Source of the DNA: Amphimedon queenslandica
Lineage: Eukaryota; Porifera; Demospongiae; Haplosclerida; Niphatidae
Assembly: GCF_000090795.2 (NCBI RefSeq)
Contig: NW_003546245.1
Span: forward strand, 314,382-368,672
Reading direction: 5' to 3'
DNA length: 54,291 nucleotides
Numbering within the stretch: position 1 is the first letter of the stretch; every line of letters begins with the position of its first letter. Below are positions 48,310 to 54,291 of the stretch, piece after piece. The translations under genes and the position numbers were made by a program. A model generated the notes under the pieces. It did no database searches. It saw nothing but the letters and a program-made list of their open reading frames with translations, and was not told where the DNA came from.

Positions 48310-51300
48310 ATGAATCTTTTCGAAGTACAACGTCTGCTTGAAAGATGGCCTTCATTACGTGGTGGTCAGGTATAAAAAGAGTGCAATGGTAGCCATTTTG
48401 TTATTCTTTTAGGATTTAAGAACACTTTTCATGAAGTTTGATTCCATTGATGGAGTCTGGATTATACCAGGACATGTTTTCATCTCCTACAAGAAAGGTA
48501 TGATCACTTGACAATCACGTGACATGCATCTCCTTTTTGCTAGATGATTTGCATAGCTTGGTACAGTGTTTCAGTCAGCTACCTCTCAAAGTGGGTGGAG
48601 TAGGGGGAGGAGCTTCACCTACCAGTACTGGTAGCTGTGAAATTCCAATGACTTCGAGAGTCATTGAAATACTCAGTATTAGAAAAGACGCCATTTTAAT
48701 TGTGAGGAATTTAAGCCTCCAATAGCTGGCAGCGAATAACATACATTATAGGTTGAGGAGAATGGCAGGTTACTACCGCTTTCATATAATACTGATAATG
48801 GCTGGGGACCTCCAGAGAGAGAGGAAGAGGAGGAGGGAGGAGAAGCAGCTGGACAATTGTTTGTTGGTAGAGGTGACATAGTCGGCGTTTGTCTCTGTAC
48901 AACTGGAAAAAACAATAAATTGATTTATTGTCTGAAAGAGAACGAAGAAGGTCAAGATGAATGGTGTCACTCTATCTATACTACACAATTCAGCTTTGGT
49001 AAGGGAAGGAAAGAGAGGGGGGGAAGGAGGTCATGTAACTGAATAATTAGACCATTATTCCTTCATTATTGTGTACATGTATCATATTGTATATGTATTT
49101 TTCTTTCAGATGGCGGAATTAAGGATTTATCTGATTGTAGCCAGCTGCTTTCCCAGTCTCCAAAGATGTGCTTTTATCCGGTACAAAATGGCGTCTGGTT
49201 GATCCCTGCCTCTGGGTCACTCTCTCCTCCTAACCTAATGCTCTACTGGGACTACATACAAGTAAGTAATGTGTAGAAACAAAACTCCGTATGTATGGAT
49301 TTTATTTTAAATAATGTGAATATTTTATTAATTATTGAAGACTTTAGTTTGGAGTGGGTGGAGTTTTATAGAGACATCTGGTCAATTAAAAGATTTTAAA
49401 ATGATTACAAGGCGGACAGTCAGCGCCTGGAGCAAGGTAAAGAAAACAACACTCTCCATATTTTAATCTTACTTCTCTCTTCTCTCTCCTTGATAAGGAG
49501 GAGTCTAGCCGTGAGTTAGCAGTATCATTTACTGTTCACCCAGTTACACAACTACTCCTTTGTCTAACTAGCACTGGCTATGTGTATGAAGTATCAGAAA
49601 AAGACGGTAATAGCATGGTTATTTAATTATTTGTTATTATTATTATTATTATTATCATCACCATAGGTTCTAGGAGTGTCTTTGTCGAGTTACTTGATTT
49701 CATGGTACGATATCCGTCAGTGAAGTTCTGGTACTCATCGACCACACCCACTGATCACGAGCTATTTATTCTTCATACTTATATCGGAATATGTCTCAAG
49801 GGGGAACTAAGGTAAAGATTATCCTCTTATCACTTTAATTTACATGTACATGTACCTTTTCTCTCTCTCTTTCTCTCTCTCCCCCCCCCCCCCTCATTCT
49901 CTCCCCTCTCTCTCTCTCTCCCCTCTCTCTCTCTCTCCCCCAGGTTGTATGATAGGTCTACTGGTGAGTTTATTTGGGAATGTGATGATCTTGATCATCC
50001 AACGACACGTCTTGTATCAAGTTCGTTCGTTGGATCACCACTGACACCAATCACACTCTGGAATCAGAGCGGGATTTACATGCTAAGAGTAATTCAGTCC
50101 ATCATTAGCACCTTCTTTATTTCTTTTATAAATTACTTAGTGCCGGAAGGTAGTGGATCACGCTGTGTTGTTTGTGGATGGCCTTTTCCCCATAGCAACC
50201 AATGCAGATGAGGTTAGCATACATTATTATTATTATTATTATTATTGTTGTTGTTGTTGTTGTTATTATTGTTATATTTAATGTAAATGATGATTAATGT
50301 GTAAGGGATATTTAATGTAATGGACTTGATGTTTTTAGACGACTCCAGGTGAGTTTCTAGAAGAAGGCGAGACAGTAGCAGCTGAATTATGTTTCGTGTG
50401 GGGACTGGATATGCTGGCATCACAATACACGGTGAAACAAGTCCACAAACTATTGAAGGTAAGAGACATGATGGGACATACAGTTACTGTTACTGGAAAA
50501 ATACATGTTTTACCTTACTGTAGGAGAGATCTAGTAACAGAGTAGTGCACCTTCCAGAGAGAGTAAGTTACTTATGAATGAAAGAATTGGAGTATAGTAT
50601 TATTAACTCATCCTTCTTCCTCTTAGTTGTTAAAGTTGCTCACTGCTCTGTCAGCTCGTAGTCCTCTCATTTGTGTAGCATTACTAACTCAAGTCAGCCA
50701 TCACTTTAAATTATCATTTATTATGTATATATGCTGTATATGTATATGTATACATGTATAGTATCCACTGTATCGTGGTTTGCTGACTAATCTTATAACT
50801 CGGTATTTAGCAGAAACTGATAATAATGATGCCGTTAAGTCACCATTGGCTATACAAACTAGTAAGTGTCAAGCTATTATTATTATTATTATTATTATTT
50901 ATTATTATTTATTTATTATTAATTACTATTACTATATAGTACCTCTCTTAAAGCAATATTTAACCCTTTCACAACAGTATGAGGATCTTCTAACCATGCC
51001 TACTTCACCCGTGAGCTATGAATATTAATGAATAGTTATTATTTATTTATTGACCAATAGTCAGTTGGCATTCCTTCAGTGAAGGATAGGGTAGTGGAAA
51101 TATTGAAGTGTTCACAGCAATCAACTTTAAAGCATGACCCTACTGGTATAAGTGTTTATCATACTGGATCCTATTCTATTCTCCTTTCATTTTGTAGTAA
51201 AGCTAAAAGCTGAATTAACATATTACAGTCACACAGACCCCATGAGCACTTTGTCAGGAATTAAAGATTTCATGAAGATACCTACAACATTTGGTAACTT

Positions 51301-52465
51301 TTAAATATAATGTGCTAGCTGACCTTTTTCTCTATTGTATCTTTTATACGTATTGCAGCTGATAAGAGGAAACAGGTTAATGTCTCTGAATTCGATTACA
51401 ATTGGAGGAACTTGTTAGCTTCAGAAGTACCCGAGAAAATTCCTGACAAATCACTTAAAGTACAATTAAAGTTTTACTCACTTCATTTTTTAACCCTCTC
51501 TCTTTCTCAGCCTGCTAGCCCGATTGTTAATATACCGATATTTGAATTAACCGTTCAGCTTCTTTATTCGCATCAACCTGACGACCTCGTTCACTTTGTT
51601 ACATTTGTACATCAAGCAAGAGAAGCACAACTGACTAGCGACTTAACTTACAGTCGACAATGCAAAAAAGTAAGAGAGAATAAACTAAAATGGAGGGTAT
51701 TTTGGAATAATTATCTCTATTTAAGGGTCACTTTTATCAAAGAGCATTAGATGTTATTACTCCTCCAACTAGTACAGCGTCTTCTGATAAAGTATTTGCT
51801 TATTGCCAGCTGCTATTATCAAGGTGATGGAGCCATCATAATTTATAATTATGGTACATTTATTAATAGTGATTGTGCTAGTGCAGAGATCAAGGCTCTG
51901 TCACTATTACTGGAGCATAAGGAATGGCCCCATGTCATTGACATGCTTAATGAAGTGTACAGCAAGGTTAATAGGGGTGGGTGGAGACATGCTTGATAGA
52001 CCACACCTTTCTTTATTTAGGTTCAACCATCAGTTCAATCAGCGTTATTCTACAATACGCTGCTTCACATGTCAAAGGAAGGCATTCTTTCTCAGTATAT
52101 TACTACACTTTGGCCTTTTTTGCCTGATGCATTTAGGTGCCCATTAACTATAATATTGGTTAATTAATCATTTATTTATTAACTACAGTGTGCATAGTTT
52201 TATTGATATATTGAAATGTGGAGATACTGTAGGAGCTAGTCATGCTTTGTCAGAAGGAGGAGGAGGTAAGTTGATTTTTAAAATTGTGCATTAGAGGAAA
52301 AATTGATTTTTAGGTGATCAAATATGTGTAAAAGATGAAGACACCAATCAATTAAAAGTAATGATACACGAATCTTTTACATTTGATGTCTCTAATCTCC
52401 CCACTTCCTCTATTTTCTAGTTGGAGAATATCATACCGTATATATTGCAGCTGCTATCAAGATAG
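48310..52465 (+). CDS. HPS6: HPS6-like BLOC-2 subunit
   Basis: BLOC-2 (HPS3, HPS5, HPS6) routes cargo to lysosome-related organelles. The ATG at 48310 gives MNLFEVQRLLERWPSLRGGQ, spliced to DLRTLFMKFDSIDGVWIIPG, similar in pattern to the HPS6 start. The first half looks like a beta-propeller (IVGVCLCTTG, VQNGVWLIPASGS, LLLCLTSTGYVYEVSEKDG, IGICLKGELRLYDRSTGEFI). The second half is helical: GEFLEEGETVAAELCFVWGL, IPIFELTVQLLYSHQPDDLV, YQRALDVI and SLLLEHKEWPHVIDML. It ends NIIPYILQLLSR with TAG at 52463-52465. The helical part aligns best by eye with HPS6 (human 775 residues). HPS3 and HPS5 fit less well. Exons are short, with (CT)n and (ATT)n tracts in introns. The family call is by pattern only. 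Confidence 0.6.
48515..48522. promoter_or_regulatory. TCACGTGA box in intron 2 of the HPS6-like gene
   Basis: An 8-bp match (with flanking AC giving ATCACGTGAC) to the CLEAR/M-box used by TFEB/MITF factors on lysosomal genes, about 205 bp inside the gene. Function is inference. Confidence 0.35.
49857..49942. repeat. (CT)n/(C)n tract before splice acceptor
   Basis: A mixed CT and C run in an HPS6-like intron, ending CCCCCAG just before the exon GTTGTATGATAGG. It serves as an extreme polypyrimidine tract. Confidence 0.85.
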
Positions 52466-52609
52466 TATTGATTAATATATGAGTGACAGGCTGGACGGTG
52501 CTGTATATCTAATACCTTTATAATAATTGTTTTTAATTACATTTAATTTATCTCTTATTTGATGGTGGATATGATTGATGCAAAGAATAAGATTTTTATA
52601 ACCTAGAAT
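52466..52609. other. 3' flank of HPS6-like gene
   Basis: AT-rich sequence without a gene. It leads into family B array 2. Confidence 0.6.
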
Positions 52610-53435
52610 CAAGAATCACATCCGCATTTTATATTTTCTGATACATATTGATGTCCTGATGTTGTGTAGCAAATTTGAGCTGATTCTGACAAATATTTTT
52701 TGAGTTACAAACAAGTTACGACCATTTTTTAAATCGGCCAATTTTCAAAAAATGCCCAAGGCTATAGTCCATGGTTTTTTCCAAAAAATGGCCGAAAAAT
52801 CACCCTATCTTTTTATTACATTTTCTGATACATATTGTTGTCCTGATGCTGTGTAGCAAGTTTGAGCTAACTCCGACAAATATTTTTTGAGTTACAACCA
52901 TTTTTTAAAATCGGCCAATTTTCAAAAAATGCCCAAGGCTATAGTCCATGGTTTTTTCCAAAAAATGGCCAAAAAATCACCCCATTTTTTTATTACATTT
53001 TCTGATGCATATTGTTGCCCTAATGCTGTGTAGCAAGTTTGAGCTGATTCCGACAAATATTTTTTGAGTTATGACCATTTTTTAAAATCGGCCAATTTTC
53101 AAAAAATGCCCAAGACTATAGTCCATAGTTTTTTCCAAAAAATGGCCAAAAAATCACCCCATTTTTTTATTACATTTTCTGATGCATATTGTTGCCCTAA
53201 TGCTGTGTAGCAAGTTTGAGCTGATTCCGACAAATATTTTTTGAGTTATGACCATTTTTTAAAATCGGCCAATTTTCAAAAAATGCCCAAGGCTATAGTC
53301 CATGGTTTTTTCCAAAAAATGGCCAAAAAATCATCCCAAATTTTTATTACATTTTCTGATACATATTGTTGTCCTGATGCTGTGTATCAAGTTTGAGCTG
53401 ATTCTGACAAATATTTTTCAAGTTATACTTAATTA
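52610..53435. repeat. Family B satellite, array 2 (intergenic)
   Basis: Four to five units in the same orientation as family B array 1. CCATGG-type ends lie at 52774, 52951, 53128 (CCATAG variant) and 53305, each exactly 177 bp apart. Units read GCCCAAGGCTATAGTCCATGG, TTTTTTCCAAAAAATGGCC and TTTGAGCTGATTCCGACAAA. They fill most of the gap between HPS6-like and sulfatase genes. Confidence 0.93.
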
Positions 53436-53544
53436 AAAGTCCTATGTCAATACATTATATATCTAGAAACTCTATTCATGTGTTTGGAAATAAGAATATT
53501 CATAAAATTAAATACTAAGTTTGGGTGTGCCTCCTTGTCTAATA

Positions 53545-54264
53545 ATGTTAGCAGTTTTAGCTGTTGGATTGTTCCTATTGGGACTAGCATCAGGTGGTTC
53601 ACCTAATGCTAATCTACCTCATATTGTCATGATGCTTGTTGATGACTGGGGCTGGGCTAATGTCGGATATCATCGGAATCCACCAACACGTGAAGTTGTT
53701 ACACCAAATATTGATGGATTGGTTAAACAAGGTCTGGAACTCAATCAGCATTATGTCTATCAGGTTTGCTCTCCTTCTCGCTCATCATTAATCAGTGGAA
53801 GATTACCAATACATGTTAATGATTTGAATGTGGATCCAGATCATTATAATCCTGATGATCTAGTTTCAGGATATGCAGGTATTCCACGTAACATGACTGG
53901 TATTGCAGAGAAGATGAGAGGAGCTGGTTATGCTACACATCAAGTAGGCAAATGGGATGCTGGAATGGCAACACCAGACCACACACCAAAAGGACGAGGA
54001 TTTGATACCTCATTTGGTTACTTTCATCATGCTAACGATTATTATAATGAAACAATTGGAGTTTGCAATAGAACTCCAATAGTTGATCTATGGGACACAG
54101 ATAAACCTGCTCATGGTATCAATGGTACTGGACCTGATAATTATGAAGAAGGATTGTTTAAGGAGAGACTTCTTAATATTGTAAGCAAGCATGATCCTAG
54201 TACACCTCTCTTCCTGTATTATGCTCCACATATTGTGCATAAGCCTTTACAAGTTCCCGGATAA
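53545..54264 (+). CDS. Arylsulfatase-like gene, N-terminal part, frame broken near the end
   Basis: Sulfatases cleave sulfate esters using a formylglycine made from Cys. The ATG at 53545 starts a signal peptide (MLAVLAVGLFLLGLASGG). The catalytic domain follows: MLVDDWGWANVGYH (metal-binding Asp pair), TPNIDGL, CSPSRSSLISGR (formylglycine Cys codon at 53767) and VGKWDAGMATPDHTPKGRGF. The usual active-site His of GKWHLG is Asp here. The frame stops at TAA 54262-54264 after PLQVPG. The frame shifted by one base continues DKYLNKFSFI, exactly where related enzymes continue, so one extra G in CCCGG (54259-54260) probably breaks the frame. The rest of the protein (the bulk of the C-terminal half) lies outside the window. 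It is either a pseudogene or a sequence error. Confidence 0.8.
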   Translation: MLAVLAVGLFLLGLASGGSPNANLPHIVMMLVDDWGWANVGYHRNPPTREVVTPNIDGLVKQGLELNQHYVYQVCSPSRSSLISGRLPIHVNDLNVDPDHYNPDDLVSGYAGIPRNMTGIAEKMRGAGYATHQVGKWDAGMATPDHTPKGRGFDTSFGYFHHANDYYNETIGVCNRTPIVDLWDTDKPAHGINGTGPDNYEEGLFKERLLNIVSKHDPSTPLFLYYAPHIVHKPLQVPG

Positions 54265-54291
54265 ATACTTGAATAAATTTAGTTTTATTGA

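Noticed and set aside
48104-48313. Continuation of the membrane protein after its stop
   Set aside because: The stop TAA at 48086-48088 is followed by AT-rich sequence, and the next clear coding start is the HPS6-like ATG at 48310.
48310-52465. HPS3, HPS5 or a WD-repeat scaffold instead of HPS6
   Set aside because: The N-terminal and helical-half patterns fit HPS6 better by eye, though a profile search is needed. The gene symbol is therefore given with moderate confidence only.

Overview
The window looks like nuclear DNA of an early-branching animal, most likely a demosponge of the Amphimedon type. It is AT-rich, with gene bodies split into many short exons by small GT-AG introns (often 50-150 bp), tightly packed genes on both strands, abundant (ATT)n and (CT)n microsatellites, and metazoan genes. 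Two gene types point to a sponge: a spongin/short-chain-collagen C4-like secreted protein and an orphan receptor with tandem 'FxCxGxI...QIWRP...GIYQP' ectodomains. No bacterial, viral or plasmid gene organisation is seen. The species assignment is inference.

Layout, left to right. (1) 95-4756 (+): 3' part of a sorting nexin 14 gene, entering from outside the window. (2) 4993-7524 (-): five-exon gene for a 646-residue single-pass receptor with two related ectodomains and a tyrosine-motif tail. (3) 8304-14594 (-): KATNIP (KIAA0556), a ciliary-base protein. (4) 14931-19007 (-): SUN1/2-like inner nuclear membrane protein. (5) 19486-22186 (+): complete GRB2 (SH3-SH2-SH3), divergent from SUN across a 478-bp spacer with four TCACGTGA boxes. 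(6) 22522-45008 (+): a 22.5-kb PRKDC gene (DNA-PK catalytic subunit) with N-terminal HEAT solenoid, FAT, kinase and FATC regions. A secreted spongin-like gene (34623-35283) lies inside one intron on the same strand. (7) 45463-46518 (+): intronless gene for a PARP-fold protein with an unassigned alpha/beta C-terminal domain. (8) 46740-46904: duplicated copy of the PRKDC FATC terminus. (9) 47027-48088 (+): intronless multipass membrane protein, unrecognised. (10) 48310-52465 (+): HPS6-like BLOC-2 subunit. (11) 53545-54264 (+): start of an arylsulfatase-like gene whose frame is broken by one apparent extra base near the window edge.

Two related tandem-repeat families occupy introns and one intergenic gap. 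Family A has a unit of about 186 bp carrying a 20-bp palindrome that sits inside a nearly perfect 38-bp one. It occurs at four loci, in both orientations. Family B has a unit of about 177 bp, shares family A's core, and has lost half of the palindrome. It occurs at two loci.

The genes do not form one pathway. Functional links are loose: DNA-PKcs and a PARP-like protein are neighbours in a DNA-damage theme, SUN and KATNIP serve nuclear envelope/microtubule roles, SNX14 and HPS6 serve endolysosomal traffic, and GRB2 and the tyrosine-tailed receptor serve signalling. I see no tRNA, rRNA, CRISPR array or intact transposase.
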